64,000 nt of DNA from Pseudomonas phenolilytica (GCF_021432765.1 NZ_CP058908.1:3496001-3560000); one strand, 5' to 3'; positions 34,552-44,961 are shown, counted from the first letter of the stretch. Made by a program: numbers and translations. The notes: generated from the sequence alone by a model not told the origin.

Positions 34552-35877
34552 ATGTCCGCACTGACCAACAGGCTGTTTCGCCTGTATCACCGAGTCATCG
34601 GCAGCATCGCCTTCTACCCGACGCTTATCGCCCTGGGCCTGGCCTGCCTGTGCCTGATCACCATCGTGCTGGAGCTGACCTGGCTGCAGCCCTACAAGGA
34701 ACAGCTCGAACTTGGCGTGGTGAAAAACGCCGAGAACGCCCGGCTGATACTCGGCACCCTGGTCGGCGGGATCATCTCGCTGATGGTGTTCAGCTTCTCC
34801 ATGGTCATGGTGGTGCTCAATTCGGCCGCCTCCTCACTGTCGCCGCGGGTCATTCCCGGGCTGATCAGCAGCCGCAGTCATCAGCTGGTGCTCGGCGTCT
34901 ATCTCGGCACGATCATCGGTTCGCTGATGCTCATTTCCACCATTCAGGAAGGCGACGACATCAACGTGCCGAGTCTGGGCGTCTTTCTGGCGCTCTTTCT
35001 GGGCGTGATCTGCCTGTGCCTGTTCATCTACTTCATCCGCTCGATTTCGCTGTCAATCCAGGTCGACTACATCCTCAACCGGGTCTACAAGCAGACCCTC
35101 GGCCAGCTCCACGCCAGACGCCGCCAGCTTGACGACCGCGACGTGATTCCCTGGCCCGACGACAGCCACTGGACGACGATCCGCGCGCGACGTTCGGGCT
35201 ACTTCAAGGCGCTGAACGTCTCTGCGGCGCAGGCGCTGCTGGAAGAGCAGAACGCGCACATGACGATCCAGGTGCATTACGGCTTTTTCGTCATGCCGGG
35301 CCACCCGCTGATCCGCCTGGACCGCGAGCTGGACGAAGACTGCGTGAGCCGGCTGCTGGACTGCTTCGACTTCTATGTCGAAGAGTACGCCCACCGACAC
35401 TTCTTCTTCGGCTTCAAGCAGATCGTCGAAATCGCCATCCGCGCCTTGAGCCCGGGCATCAACGACCCGGGCACGGCGATCAAGGCGATCGACATGCTTG
35501 GCGTGCTCTTGGCCGAGCGCATGCACCTGCCCGACCACGAAGTCGCCCCGATCGAGGGCCAGCCGCGCCTGTTCATCCGCGAGCTGGAGCTGGACGCCAT
35601 GCTGCAGCTGGCGTTCGGCCCCCTGCGCCGCTACGGCAGCAACGACCTGCAGGTACTGATGACGCTGCTGCAGGCCTGCAAGAATCTGCTGTACGCCGCC
35701 GGCAACAGCGCCACCGAGCGTGTCCTGCTGCGCCACGCCGAAGCGGTCGTCGAACAGGCATCGATCACCCTGTCCGGCGCGCTGGATCGCCAGGCGATGG
35801 CCGAGGCGGTGCAGTCACTGAACCAGGCGGTACGTCATGCCGAGCCGCTGTCGCGCGCGCTGCTGCGGGAATCCTGA
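34552..35877 (+). CDS. DUF2254 membrane protein
   Basis: A 441-residue inner-membrane protein of the DUF2254 family. About four membrane helices occupy the first 165 residues (IAFYPTLIALGLACLCLI, LVGGIISLMVFSFSMVMVV, LGVYLGTIIGSLMLI, GVFLALFLGVICLCLFIYF), and the rest is a cytoplasmic domain with the conserved FGFKQIVEIAIRALSPGINDPGTAI. The function is not established. It starts 33 bases after the LysR gene on the same strand, with AGGGAG before the ATG. Confidence 0.85.
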   Translation: MSALTNRLFRLYHRVIGSIAFYPTLIALGLACLCLITIVLELTWLQPYKEQLELGVVKNAENARLILGTLVGGIISLMVFSFSMVMVVLNSAASSLSPRVIPGLISSRSHQLVLGVYLGTIIGSLMLISTIQEGDDINVPSLGVFLALFLGVICLCLFIYFIRSISLSIQVDYILNRVYKQTLGQLHARRRQLDDRDVIPWPDDSHWTTIRARRSGYFKALNVSAAQALLEEQNAHMTIQVHYGFFVMPGHPLIRLDRELDEDCVSRLLDCFDFYVEEYAHRHFFFGFKQIVEIAIRALSPGINDPGTAIKAIDMLGVLLAERMHLPDHEVAPIEGQPRLFIRELELDAMLQLAFGPLRRYGSNDLQVLMTLLQACKNLLYAAGNSATERVLLRHAEAVVEQASITLSGALDRQAMAEAVQSLNQAVRHAEPLSRALLRES

Positions 35878-36041
35878 GCGTTTGCTGCTGCCCAACAGCA
35901 ACACAGGGAGCGGTGTGTTGCGATGAGCCACCCCACCCAATCGATTTTCTACTTTCCAATCAGCAGGTTACGAGGTTTCGCAGGCCCAGGGTCGGCGTAC
36001 CGAAACTTGCCTTCGACTGTTTCGCTGCCTAGGGTGTGCCC

Positions 36042-37346
36042 ATGAAGTCTTTAATCGCCCCCATCAGTTCACTGCTCGCCGGCGTCGCGCTGCTGCTGCT
36101 CGGTCACGGCCTGCTCAACACCCTGCTGACCCTGCGCGGCATCGCCGAGGGCTATTCGACCGGCATGGTCGGCCTGCTGATGTCCGGCTATTTCGGCGGC
36201 TTCCTGATCGGCACCTGGCTCGCGCCCTCGCTGATCCGGCGTATCGGCCACATCCGCACGTTTTCCTTCTACGCCGCGCTGGCGGCGACCGCCGTGCTGC
36301 TGCACGTGCTGATCGTCAATCCCTGGGTGTGGCTGGTGCTGCGGGTGATGTACGGGGTCGCGCTGGTGACGCTGTACATGGTCATCGAGAGCTGGCTGAA
36401 CGCGCAGGTCAGCGGCGAGAAGCGCGGCCAGGTGTTCGCGGTGTACATGGCGGTCAACCTCGGTTCGCTGGCGGCGGCGCAGCAGTTGCTGGGGCTCGAC
36501 AGCCCGATGGAATTCACCCTGTTCGCCGTGGCGACCATCCTCATCGGCGCGGCGATGATGCCGATCACCCTCACCCGCCAGCCGCAACCGGCACTGCCGG
36601 ACGTGCCGCCGACCGACCTGCTGCAACTGGCGCGCATCGCCCCGCTGCCGTTGATGGCGGCCGGCATCTCGGGCTTCTGTCTGGGCGGGTTCTGGGGGCT
36701 GGCTCCGGTCTATGCGGGGCAGGTCGGCTTCGATGACGCCGGCATCGGCCTGATGATGAGCGTGACCATTCTCGGCGGCGCGCTGCTGCAATGGCCGATC
36801 GGGCTGCTCTCTGATCGCTTCGAGCGGCGCAGCGTGCTGCTCTGGGTAGTCACGCTGGCCGCGGCGCTGCCGCTCGGCCTGGCGCTGCTCGAAGCCGGCC
36901 CGGTGTTGCTGGGCGTAATGTTCGTCTGGGGCGGGCTGGCGTTCTCGATCTATTCCATCGCCGTCGCGCAGATGGTCGACCACCTCAACCCGGACGAGAT
37001 TCTCTCCGGTTCCAGCGGCCTGCTGCTGGTCAACGGCTTCGGCGCGGCGCTCGGCCCGGTGATCGCCGGCGGCCTGATGCACCTGGCCGGCCCGGTGGCG
37101 CTGCCGCTGTTCTACACGGTGTCGCTGGGTGTGCTGGCGTTCTACGCCTTCTATCGTCCGCGCAAGGTCATCGATCTGGTCACCGAGCCGCACGGCCACT
37201 TTACGCCGATGCTGCGCACCAGCCCCACGGTGATGGAGCTGATGCCCGATGCGCCGGAAAGCGTGCCTGCCGAACCGCTCAGCGAGGAGCCTCTGGACGA
37301 TCTGCCACCCGAAGAGCCGCCGGCGGAGCAACGCACCGGCACCTGA
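36042..37346 (+). CDS. MFS transporter
   Basis: A 434-residue major facilitator protein with twelve predicted membrane helices and a hydrophilic, Pro/Glu-rich C-terminal tail of about 50 residues. The loop GYFGGFLIGTWLAPSLIRRIGHIRTF fits the cytoplasmic 2-3 motif, and VMYGVALVTLYMVIESWLNAQVSGEKRGQ is typical of the UPF0226/YcaD-like group. The substrate is unknown. ATG 36042 follows a GTG two codons earlier; AGGG lies upstream of both. A 164-base gap separates it from the DUF2254 gene. Confidence 0.85.
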   Translation: MKSLIAPISSLLAGVALLLLGHGLLNTLLTLRGIAEGYSTGMVGLLMSGYFGGFLIGTWLAPSLIRRIGHIRTFSFYAALAATAVLLHVLIVNPWVWLVLRVMYGVALVTLYMVIESWLNAQVSGEKRGQVFAVYMAVNLGSLAAAQQLLGLDSPMEFTLFAVATILIGAAMMPITLTRQPQPALPDVPPTDLLQLARIAPLPLMAAGISGFCLGGFWGLAPVYAGQVGFDDAGIGLMMSVTILGGALLQWPIGLLSDRFERRSVLLWVVTLAAALPLGLALLEAGPVLLGVMFVWGGLAFSIYSIAVAQMVDHLNPDEILSGSSGLLLVNGFGAALGPVIAGGLMHLAGPVALPLFYTVSLGVLAFYAFYRPRKVIDLVTEPHGHFTPMLRTSPTVMELMPDAPESVPAEPLSEEPLDDLPPEEPPAEQRTGT

Positions 37347-37353
37347 TGGTGCC

Positions 37354-37767
37354 TCAGTAATCGACCTTGCCGCGTCCGGCCTTGATCGCACCGCGTTTGC
37401 TCTTGCCCTCCAGCCGGCGCGTCTTCGAGCCCAGCGTGGGCCGCGTCGGCCGGCGCGCCTTCTCGACCTTGGCGACGCTGCGAATCAGCTCGGCGAGCCG
37501 TTCGAGCGCATCGGCACGGTTCAGCTCCTGCGTGCGATAGCGCTGGGCCTTGATGACGATCACGCCATCGGCGGTGATGCGGCTGTCGCGCAGCGCCAGC
37601 AGGCGTTCCTGGTAGAACGCCGGCAGCGACGACGCCTTGATGTCGAAGCGCAGGTGCAGCGCACTGGACACCTTGTTGACGTTCTGCCCACCAGCGCCCT
37701 GGGCGCGAATGGCGGTGAACTCGATCTCGGCATCCGGCAGCTGCACGGCGTCGGAAATTTCCAGCAT
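37354..37767 (-). CDS. arfB: Alternative ribosome-rescue factor ArfB
   Basis: A 137-residue release-factor-like peptidyl-tRNA hydrolase. The GGQ motif lies in [23 protein letters not shown] and the C-terminal tail is rich in Arg and Lys ([23 protein letters not shown]), as in ArfB (YaeJ), which inserts the tail in the empty mRNA channel of a stalled ribosome. ATG 37767 has GAAGG a few bases upstream; the frame opens at 37782 without support. It is convergent with the MFS gene, only 7 bases apart. Confidence 0.92.
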   Translation of the reverse strand: MLEISDAVQLPDAEIEFTAIRAQGAGGQNVNKVSSALHLRFDIKASSLPAFYQERLLALRDSRITADGVIVIKAQRYRTQELNRADALERLAELIRSVAKVEKARRPTRPTLGSKTRRLEGKSKRGAIKAGRGKVDY

Positions 37768-37902
37768 GGGACCTTCGCGCACTCGGGATTCGCGGCGATT
37801 GTCCTACGCGCACGCCGTCACGGACAGGTTTGAACACAATTGGCCGGCAAAACGCGCCGGGCTTTCGGCTAACGTAATCCACCTCGCGTACAGGGACTTT
37901 CC

Positions 37903-38943
37903 ATGGATTCGATCACCCAGGCGGTACTCGGCGCCAGCGTGCAGGCCGCCCTGCTCGGTCGCTGGCAGGGCCGCAAGGCGCTGCTGTACGGCGCCGCGCT
38001 CGGCACGCTGCCGGATTTCGACGTGGTCATCGACTACGGCGATGCGGTGGCGAACATGACTTACCACCGCGGCTTCAGCCATTCGCTGTTCGTGGTCAGT
38101 GCCGTCGCCCTGCTGCTGACGGCACTGATCCGCCGCTGGCGACCGGATGCCGGCTATTCCGGCACGCGCCTGCTACTCACGCTGTGGCTGGTACTGCTCA
38201 CCCATGTGCTGCTCGATGCGTTCACCAGCTACGGCACGCAATTGCTGTGGCCGTTGCCGACACCGCCGATCGCCTGGTCGAGCGTGTTCATCATCGATCC
38301 GCTGTACAGCGTTCCGCTGCTGCTGGCGGTGCTGGTCGGCGGTCTGTTCGGCCTGCGCGGGCGTGCCGCGCGCTGGCCGGCGGCGGCGCTGCTGTTGTCT
38401 TCGCTGTATCTGGGCTTCACCGTCGCCGGCAAGCAGATGGCCGAGCAACGGGTCGAGAGGGCGATGGCCAGCGCGGGTATCCAGGCCGAACGGCTGTTCA
38501 GCACGCCCACGCCGTTCAACAGCCTGCTCTGGCGGGTGATCCTGATTGACGGTGCGCAGTACCACGAGGCGCTGGTCAGCTGGTTCGATGACGCGCCGCC
38601 GCAGTTCGTGAGCCTGCCGCGCGGCGAGCCCCTGGCGCAGGTGCTGGCCGATTCGCCACAGCACGCGCGCCTGCAATGGTTCAGCGGCGGTTTTCTACGC
38701 TACGACGAGGAGGACGGACGCTTGCTGGTCACCGACTTGCGCCTGGGCATGACCGGCTATCACCCCTTCCGCTTCCCCCTGGCCGAACGCAACGGCAGCG
38801 GCTGGACGCTGCTGCATGAGGCCGAGCGGCTCCCCGCCGAGCGTGGCGACCTGGCGCGGCTGGAAGTGCTCTGGCGACGTATCTGGCAGCAGCATCCCGA
38901 AGTACCGCTACAGGCCTGGGCGGCCGACCTCGGCCAGCGCTGA
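37903..38943 (+). CDS. Inner-membrane metal-dependent hydrolase (YdjM/DUF457 family)
   Basis: A 346-residue membrane protein of the LexA-binding/YdjM-like DUF457 family. The N-terminal half has about four to five membrane helices and the conserved histidine/aspartate motifs DSITQAVLGASVQAAL, LGTLPDFDVVIDYGD, YHRGFSHSLFV and HVLLDAFTSYGTQLLWPL that form the zinc-binding phospholipase C-like fold. The remaining 150 residues are hydrophilic and periplasmic. Natural substrates are not established. ATG 37903 is followed by a strong family match from residue 1. Confidence 0.83.
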   Translation: MDSITQAVLGASVQAALLGRWQGRKALLYGAALGTLPDFDVVIDYGDAVANMTYHRGFSHSLFVVSAVALLLTALIRRWRPDAGYSGTRLLLTLWLVLLTHVLLDAFTSYGTQLLWPLPTPPIAWSSVFIIDPLYSVPLLLAVLVGGLFGLRGRAARWPAAALLLSSLYLGFTVAGKQMAEQRVERAMASAGIQAERLFSTPTPFNSLLWRVILIDGAQYHEALVSWFDDAPPQFVSLPRGEPLAQVLADSPQHARLQWFSGGFLRYDEEDGRLLVTDLRLGMTGYHPFRFPLAERNGSGWTLLHEAERLPAERGDLARLEVLWRRIWQQHPEVPLQAWAADLGQR

Positions 38944-38962
38944 GCATCCGCCACGAACAAAA

Positions 38963-38983
38963 ACCCCGGCGCGCGGCCGGGGT
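38963..38983 (-). terminator. Intrinsic terminator after the second chemoreceptor
   Basis: An 8-bp stem ACCCCGGC/GCCGGGGT around GCGCG, followed in the minus direction by TTTTTGTTC. It lies 24 bases past the stop of the chemoreceptor gene and may also end the plus-strand hydrolase transcript. Confidence 0.8.
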
Positions 38984-39006
38984 CGGTTTGGCTGAGCGGC
39001 CAGGTG

Positions 39007-40959
39007 TCAGATACGGAACTGCCGGACCAGCGCCTGCAACTCGCCCCCCAGACGCGCCAGTTCGGCGCTGGCGGCGGCGGTCTGTTCGCTGGCGCTGGCG
39101 CTCTGCTCGCCGATGTCGCGCACACGGGTGACACTCTCGGAAATGTTCTCCGCGACCGCACTTTGCTCCTCGGCGGCGGCGGCGATCTGCTGATTCATCT
39201 GCTCGATGGTCGATACCGACTCGGTAATCCGGCCCAGCGCCGCGCCCGCTTCGTTGGCCAGCTCGACGGTGCTCTGGGTCAGGCCACGGCTGGTTTCCAT
39301 CTGCTCGACAGCCTGGCGCGCGACGCGCTGCAGATTGCCGATCAGCCCCTCGATCTCCTCGGTGGAGTCATGCGTGCGTCGCGCCAGCGCGCGCACCTCG
39401 TCGGCGACCACGGCAAAGCCGCGCCCCTGCTCGCCGGCACGCGCGGCCTCAATGGCGGCGTTGAGCGCCAGCAGGTTGGTTTGCTCGGCTACCGCGCGGA
39501 TCACCTCGAGCACGCTGCCGATGCGCCCGCTCTCACTGTTCAACTCCTCGATGGCACGCGCCGACTGCTCGACCTCCGTAGACAGGTTGCCGATGCCGTC
39601 GATGGCGCTGCGCACCACCTGGTCGCCCTGGCGTGACTGCTGGTCGGCCTGCCGCGCGGCGAACGAGGCCTGCTCGGCGTTCTGCGCCACTTCCTGCACG
39701 GTGGCGGCCATTTCGTTCATGGCGGTGGCGACCTGATCGGTTTCCTCGCGCTGGCGCTCCACACCGGCGCTGGTCTGCGCGGTGACGGCCGACAGCTGTT
39801 CGGCCGCTGCGGCGATCTGGCTGACGCCGCCGCCGATGCGGCCGATCAGCGTGCGCAGGCTGTCGGTCATGTCGTGCATGGCGTTCTGCAGCTGGCCCAG
39901 CTCGTCGCCGCGTTGGCTGGCCTGCGACTGGGTGAGATCGCCAGAAGCCACCCGCTGCGCCTGCTGCACGGTGTGGCGCAGCGGCACAACGATCATCCGC
40001 GAGATGCCCGCCGCGGCGAGCAGGCCGATGAGAATCGCCAGTGCACCGATCACCGCCAACAGCAGGTAGGTGCTCGCGCGCTGCGCGTGCATCTGCTCGG
40101 TGGCGGCCGCCAGCGTCTGCTCGGCGGCCGCGATCACCACGCGCGACTGCTCGGCCATCTGCTGCTCCACGTCGAGGCGCTTGCCGCGGTTCGCACGGAA
40201 CTCGTCGAACGCTTGGCGATAGGCCTCCAGCTCGGCGAGCGCGGTGTCCATCGAGGTTTTCTGCTCGTCGTTCAGCCAGATCTTCAGGTTGCTGCCGATG
40301 GTGACGACATCGGTGTGCAGCGATTGCCAGTTGCGGGCGTTCTCCTCGGCGCTGGTGGCGACGTAGGCGTTCTCCTGGGTACGCAGGTCGAGGATGTTCT
40401 TGGTCAGCCCCGAGGTGGCCTCGGCGACAGTCAGCGGATCGCTGCCTTTCAGGCGATCCCCCTCCAGACGCAGCGCCCGCACGGCGTCGTACATGTCCAG
40501 CTCGATGAACTCGAACTCTTCGCGGCTGGTCTGCGCCGCCGTGCCCATACGCACGCGCAGCTCGGCGCCACGGATAATCAGCTGGCGATACTGGTCGAAC
40601 AGCCGGCCGTATTCCTGCGCGGCCTGGCGAATCTGCTGCAGGTTGGCCTGCTCGGCCGTGCCGGCGTCCGCCGCCAGGGCATCCAGCTCGCGATTCAGTT
40701 TTCCCAGCACCTCGCCAAGCGCGGTGGCTGACTGCTCCTGGCGGGTCAGCGCGTAATCGCGCTCCAGCCCACGGGCGTCGAGGATATCGGCGTTGATCTG
40801 CGCCACCTGGCTGATCTGCTGCGAACGCGCCACGGTGGCGTCTACCGCAACAAAGCCGGTGGCCGCCACGGCGAGGGTCAGCAGCAGCACCATGCCGAAA
40901 CCGAGAGCCAGCTTCTTACCGACGGACAGATGAGTGAAGAGTTGGGTAAGCGATCGCAT
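39007..40959 (-). CDS. Methyl-accepting chemotaxis protein with HBM-type ligand domain
   Basis: A 650-residue chemoreceptor. TM1 (about 16-38), a long all-helical periplasmic domain of about 250 residues (IL-rich, HBM-type as in McpS/TlpQ receptors), TM2 (about 300-325), HAMP and signalling domain with [20 protein letters not shown]. The long ligand domain distinguishes it from the receptor at 1517-3136. HBM receptors bind organic acids or amines; the ligand here is unknown. A sigma-28-like promoter lies at 40993-41019 and a terminator follows the gene. Confidence 0.92.
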   Translation of the reverse strand: MRSLTQLFTHLSVGKKLALGFGMVLLLTLAVAATGFVAVDATVARSQQISQVAQINADILDARGLERDYALTRQEQSATALGEVLGKLNRELDALAADAGTAEQANLQQIRQAAQEYGRLFDQYRQLIIRGAELRVRMGTAAQTSREEFEFIELDMYDAVRALRLEGDRLKGSDPLTVAEATSGLTKNILDLRTQENAYVATSAEENARNWQSLHTDVVTIGSNLKIWLNDEQKTSMDTALAELEAYRQAFDEFRANRGKRLDVEQQMAEQSRVVIAAAEQTLAAATEQMHAQRASTYLLLAVIGALAILIGLLAAAGISRMIVVPLRHTVQQAQRVASGDLTQSQASQRGDELGQLQNAMHDMTDSLRTLIGRIGGGVSQIAAAAEQLSAVTAQTSAGVERQREETDQVATAMNEMAATVQEVAQNAEQASFAARQADQQSRQGDQVVRSAIDGIGNLSTEVEQSARAIEELNSESGRIGSVLEVIRAVAEQTNLLALNAAIEAARAGEQGRGFAVVADEVRALARRTHDSTEEIEGLIGNLQRVARQAVEQMETSRGLTQSTVELANEAGAALGRITESVSTIEQMNQQIAAAAEEQSAVAENISESVTRVRDIGEQSASASEQTAAASAELARLGGELQALVRQFRI

Positions 40960-40992
40960 CAGAGAACTTCCGTTTGGTCAGGCACGGAGTGC

Positions 40993-41019
40993 AAGTCGGC
41001 CGAGCTTACTAATAGTTGA
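40993..41019 (-). promoter_or_regulatory. Sigma-28-like promoter of the second chemoreceptor
   Basis: Reading the minus strand, TCAACTAT is followed after exactly 11 bases by GCCGACTT. The GCCGA core matches the FliA -10 element, while the -35 part is weaker. It lies 34 bases upstream of the receptor start, near an AT-rich stretch. Confidence 0.45.
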
Positions 41020-41086
41020 GTAAATAATTAGATTTTTTTGGCGCCAGGCGACTGGCGGCCAGACAGCCGGGCTGCGGGCGTCCCCG

Positions 41087-42865
41087 TCAATGCTGCAGAT
41101 CGCCGTAGAGCCTGGCGTAGAGCCCGCCCTCGGCGATCAGCTGGCGATGCTCGCCCTGTTCGGCGATGCGCCCGCCATCGAACACCAGCACGCGGTCGGC
41201 CTGCTTAACCGCCGACAGGCGGTGGGCGATGATCAGCGTGGTGCGGCCCTCGAGGAAACGCGCCAGCTGCTGATGCAGCGCATATTCGGTGGCCGCATCC
41301 AGCGCCGAGGTGGCTTCGTCGAGGATCACCACCTTGGGCTCGGCCAGCACCATCCGCGCCACCGCCAGGCGCTGGCGCTGCCCACCGGACAGGCGTACGC
41401 CGGAGCGGCCGACGATGCTGTCCAGCCCCTGCGGCAGCTGGCGCACGGTCTCGGCCAGCTGGGCGATCTCCAGCGCGCGCCAGCAACTGGCGTCGTCGCG
41501 TTCGCGGCCCATGCAGAGGTTGGCACGCACCGTGTCGTTGAACAGCGCCGGGTGCTGCAGCACCACCGCGACGTTGTCGCGCACGGTGTTCAGGCCGATG
41601 TCCGGCAGCGGCACGCCACCGAAGCGGATTTCCCCCGCCTGCGGCTGATACAGCCCCAGCAACAACTGCACCAGCGTGCTCTTGCCGCCGCCGCTGGCGC
41701 CGACGATGGCCACCTTCTCGCCGGCGGCGATGGTCAGGTCCAAGCCCTCCAGTACCGGCTCGTCCTGATAGGAAAACTGCAGCCCGCGCACCTCTATGGC
41801 CACGGTGTCGTGCCCGGCGAACGGGTCCTGGCTGCCGGCGTACTGCGGTTCGTCGGCGCGTGCCAGCAGCTGGTTGATGCGCGTCAGCGCTCCTCCGGCG
41901 GCGTAGTAGGCGTACTGCAGGCTGAGCAGCTGCTCCACCGGGCCGATCATGAACCACAGGTAACTGAACACCGCGAGCATCTGGCCGATGGACAGGTCGG
42001 AGAACAGCACGGTGAGCATCGCCGCGGCGCGAAACACGTCGATGCCGAACTGGAACAGCAGGCCGCTGGCGCGGTTGGAGGCATCGGTCTTCCATTGCGA
42101 GGCTACGGCGTAATCGCGAACCTCGCGCGCCTTCAGCCCCAGCCGGCCGAGGAAGAAGCCCTGGCGATTACCGGCGCGCACCTCCTGGATCGCGTCGAGG
42201 GTTTCGGTCAGCGCCTGGGTGAAGCCGGCGGTGCTGTCGTTTTCCAGCTTCTTCAGGTGTTTGACACGCTTGCCCAGCTGCACCGTGGCGTAGATCACCA
42301 GCGGGTTGAACAGCAGGATCAGCAGCGCCAGCTGCCAGTGCATCCACACCAGGATCGCCGCGGTGCCGACGATCGACAGCAGCGCCACCAGCAGGCGACT
42401 GAGGGTCTCGCCGATGAATTTGTCGATGGTTTCCAGATCAGTGACCAGGTGCGCCGCCACCGTGCCGCCGCCAAGACTTTCGTACTCGGCCAGGGCGATG
42501 CGCTTGAGCCGTTCGATCAGTCGCACGCGGATGCGGTAGACGATGTCCTTGGACAGCCGCGCGAACAGCCGGGCCTGCAGGACGTTGAACACCAACGCCG
42601 AGGCGCGCAACAGCAGCGTCACGGCGAGCATCAGGCCGATGTAGCCAGCAGCCGTCTGCCAGCCCGCCGGCAGCAGCCGGTCCATGACCCGCAGCGCGCT
42701 ATCGCCCTGCCCCAGCAGCACTTCGTCGACCAGCAGCGGCAGCAGTAACGGAATCGGCACACTGCACAGCGTCGCCAGCACGGCGACCAGGTTGGCGAGG
42801 ATCAGCGCCTTGCGATGATGCAGGGCGAGGCGGCGAATCTCCGCCCAGCTGAGCCGGTCAGGCAT
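41087..42865 (-). CDS. ABC transporter, fused permease and ATPase
   Basis: A 592-residue half-transporter of the ABCB/exporter type. Residues about 20-310 form the six-helix membrane domain; the nucleotide-binding domain has Walker A GASGGGKST, Q-loop near VLQHPALFNDT, signature LSGGQRQR, Walker B VVILDEATSALD and the H-loop IIAHRLS. It would work as a homodimer to export a lipid-like or drug-like substrate. It overlaps the upstream DsbA-like gene by 8 bases (TGA of that gene lies in its start region), so both are one transcription unit, probably with TrhO. Confidence 0.93.
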   Translation of the reverse strand: MPDRLSWAEIRRLALHHRKALILANLVAVLATLCSVPIPLLLPLLVDEVLLGQGDSALRVMDRLLPAGWQTAAGYIGLMLAVTLLLRASALVFNVLQARLFARLSKDIVYRIRVRLIERLKRIALAEYESLGGGTVAAHLVTDLETIDKFIGETLSRLLVALLSIVGTAAILVWMHWQLALLILLFNPLVIYATVQLGKRVKHLKKLENDSTAGFTQALTETLDAIQEVRAGNRQGFFLGRLGLKAREVRDYAVASQWKTDASNRASGLLFQFGIDVFRAAAMLTVLFSDLSIGQMLAVFSYLWFMIGPVEQLLSLQYAYYAAGGALTRINQLLARADEPQYAGSQDPFAGHDTVAIEVRGLQFSYQDEPVLEGLDLTIAAGEKVAIVGASGGGKSTLVQLLLGLYQPQAGEIRFGGVPLPDIGLNTVRDNVAVVLQHPALFNDTVRANLCMGRERDDASCWRALEIAQLAETVRQLPQGLDSIVGRSGVRLSGGQRQRLAVARMVLAEPKVVILDEATSALDAATEYALHQQLARFLEGRTTLIIAHRLSAVKQADRVLVFDGGRIAEQGEHRQLIAEGGLYARLYGDLQH

Positions 42866-43490
42866 GGACGTTGCGCTCCAGCCAGCGCGCCAGCAGCGGC
42901 GCGAGCTGCTCCAGCGGTTGATAGCCGTTGGTCAGCAACGCCAGCTGGCCGTGACGCTCGGCGAGCAGGGTCGGAAAGCCGGCGATGCCGAGGTTCTGTG
43001 CCCAGGTGAAGTCGCCTTCGGTGACGGCACGGCTGTCCGCCGAGTCGAAGCGCTCGGCGAATTCGATACGCGGGATACCGGCGGCCTCGGCCAGCTCGAC
43101 CAGCTGCGCCGGCAGGGTCACATCGCGCCCCTCGGCGTAGAACGCCTGCTGGATCAGTTGCGCCAGCGGCCAGACGCGCTCCGGCGCCAGGCTGCGCGCC
43201 GCCACCAGCGCCCGGCAGGCCGGCTCGGTGTCGTAGACCAGTCCTTCGGGCAGGCCGGCGTCGAAGTTGAACGGCTGACCGGTGGCATCGTGGACCGCCT
43301 GCCAGTACGACAAGGTGCGTGTCCGGCCGGTCTGATCCATCGCCGCGCGCTCGCGACGCAGGCCGCCGACCACCAGCGTCAGCGGCACATCGCACGCCTG
43401 CGCCTGCTCGGCCAGCGCCTGCAGCACCGGCGCGAAGCCCCAGCACCAGGAACACATCGGGTCCATCACGTAGATCAGTCGAGCGCTCAT
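42858..43490 (-). CDS. DsbA family oxidoreductase (FrnE-like)
   Basis: A 210-residue thioredoxin-fold protein with a CxxC active site in YVMDPMCSWCWGFAPVL (C13-C16) and a helical insertion. No signal peptide is present, so it acts in the cytoplasm, as FrnE/2-hydroxychromene isomerase-like proteins do. The cis-Pro loop is visible in GIAGFPTLL. It may handle disulfides under oxidative stress. It ends inside the start of the ABC transporter gene and follows TrhO by 84 bases. Confidence 0.86.
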   Translation of the reverse strand: MSARLIYVMDPMCSWCWGFAPVLQALAEQAQACDVPLTLVVGGLRRERAAMDQTGRTRTLSYWQAVHDATGQPFNFDAGLPEGLVYDTEPACRALVAARSLAPERVWPLAQLIQQAFYAEGRDVTLPAQLVELAEAAGIPRIEFAERFDSADSRAVTEGDFTWAQNLGIAGFPTLLAERHGQLALLTNGYQPLEQLAPLLARWLERNVHA

Positions 43491-43574
43491 GGTTTCTCCG
43501 GGACGGTGGTCAATGTCGGTGGGCCGGTCGGATCTCGGCGCGGCGCGCAGACTAGGCCGCCAGCGCCTCGGTGT

Positions 43575-44510
43575 TCATGCGTCCGGTTGCCGCGGATCGC
43601 GGCCGATGGGCGACGGCTGGTTGCGCTGGCGCGCCAGTTCGATCTGTTTCTGCCGTTCGCGAGCGCTGGCACGGGTCTTCTCGCTGAGGCTGTCCCAGCA
43701 GTGCGGGCAGCTGATACCGGCAGCGTAGTGCGGGGACTGCCGGTCTTCCACGGAGATCGGCTGACGGCAGGCATGGCAGAGGTCGAAATCGCCGGCCGAC
43801 AGGTCGTGCCGCACGGTCACGCGGTTGTCGAACACGAAGCAGTCGCCACGCCAGCGGCTCTCGGCCTCCGGCACCTCTTCCAGGTATTTGAGGATGCCGC
43901 CCTTGAGGTGATAGACCTCCTCGAAGCCCTCGCCGAGCATGTAGCTCGACGCCTTCTCGCAGCGGATGCCGCCGGTGCAGAACATCGCCACCTTCTTGTG
44001 CCGGGCCGGGTCGTAATGCGCCTTGATGTACTCGGGAAACTCGCGGAAGGAGGCGGTCTTGGGATCGACCGCGCCCTCGAAGGTGCCGATGGCGACCTCG
44101 TAGTCGTTGCGCGTATCGATCAGCAGCACCTCGGGATCGTCGACCAACGCGTTCCAGTCCTTCGGTTCGACGTAGGTGCCGACGCGCTGGTTGGGGTCGA
44201 CGCCGGACACACCGAGGGTGACGATTTCCTTCTTCAGCTTGACCTTGGTGCGGTAGAACGGCTGCTCGTCGCAGTACGACTCCTTGTGGTCGATATCGGC
44301 CAGCCGTGGGTCGCGGGCGAACCAGGCGAGCAGCGCATCGATCGCCGCGCGGCTGCCGGAAACGGTGCCATTGATGCCCTCCTCGGCCAGCAGCAGCGTA
44401 CCGCGAATGCCGTGGGCGGTGAGCGTGTCGAGCAGCGGTTGGCGCAGCGCGACGTAATCCGGCAGGGCGACGAACTTGTACAGCGCCGCGACGACGATCT
44501 TCGCAGTCAT
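43575..44510 (-). CDS. trhO: tRNA uridine(34) hydroxylase TrhO
   Basis: A 311-residue protein (formerly YceA) with an acylphosphatase-like N-terminal domain ([21 protein letters not shown]) and a rhodanese domain carrying the catalytic Cys in [12 protein letters not shown]. It hydroxylates U34 of certain tRNAs to ho5U using oxygen. The C-terminal part has a zinc-ribbon-like pair CHACRQPIS and CPHCWD. ATG 44510 has GGAGG 9 bases upstream. Confidence 0.93.
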   Translation of the reverse strand: MTAKIVVAALYKFVALPDYVALRQPLLDTLTAHGIRGTLLLAEEGINGTVSGSRAAIDALLAWFARDPRLADIDHKESYCDEQPFYRTKVKLKKEIVTLGVSGVDPNQRVGTYVEPKDWNALVDDPEVLLIDTRNDYEVAIGTFEGAVDPKTASFREFPEYIKAHYDPARHKKVAMFCTGGIRCEKASSYMLGEGFEEVYHLKGGILKYLEEVPEAESRWRGDCFVFDNRVTVRHDLSAGDFDLCHACRQPISVEDRQSPHYAAGISCPHCWDSLSEKTRASARERQKQIELARQRNQPSPIGRDPRQPDA

Positions 44511-44560
44511 GCCGATTTTCCTCCGGTGGTCGCCCTCGCAAAGGGCGGACGGGACAGCGA

Positions 44561-44588
44561 AACGAAAGCGCCGGCGTGAGCCGGCGCG
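44561..44588 (-). terminator. Terminator after the bolA-like gene
   Basis: Perfect 8-bp arms GCGCCGGC and GCCGGCGC with a GTGA loop at 44568-44587, followed in the minus direction by TTTCGTTTCG. It lies 67 bases past the BolA stop and before trhO. Confidence 0.7.
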
Positions 44589-44654
44589 GGGTGCGAATTC
44601 TAGCAAACAAGTCGCTGCTGGCGCGCTCGCAGGCGCCGAACGACCTCGGCGAGG

Positions 44655-44951
44655 TTACTTGTGCCCGCCGGCGCACACCGGCGAGGCCGGCACGGCGCTC
44701 TGCTGCGCCCACTCTTCGGGGGTGTAGGTGTGCAGCGCCAGCGCGTGCACCTGCGGCATCAGTTCGCCCATTGCAGCGTAGGCCTTCTGATGACGCTTGA
44801 CCGAGTTCAGCCCGGCGAACTGCTGGCTGACGATCACCGCCTTGTAGTGCGTTTCGCGACCGCGGCTGTGCATGTGGCTCTCGTCGAACACCTCGAGGTG
44901 CTGCGGTTCGAGCGCCTGCAGGGCGTTCTGAATCAGTTCGAGCTTGGACAT
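44655..44951 (-). CDS. bolA: BolA family protein
   Basis: A 98-residue BolA/IbaG-type protein with the helix-turn-helix-like core VSQQFAGLNSVKRHQKAYAAMGELM and the family opening LQALEPQHLEVFDESHMHSRG. It probably binds a [2Fe-2S] cluster with a monothiol glutaredoxin and affects iron and stress regulation. The C-terminus is extended with Cys and His (PVCAGGHK). It starts 10 bases after the DUF2059 gene stop, so they form an operon. Confidence 0.88.
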   Translation of the reverse strand: MSKLELIQNALQALEPQHLEVFDESHMHSRGRETHYKAVIVSQQFAGLNSVKRHQKAYAAMGELMPQVHALALHTYTPEEWAQQSAVPASPVCAGGHK

Positions 44952-44961
44952 TCTGGCTCCA

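Noticed and set aside
41090..42748. 552-codon open frame opposite the ABC transporter
   Set aside because: Shadow; the ABC motifs on the minus strand are complete and this frame has none.
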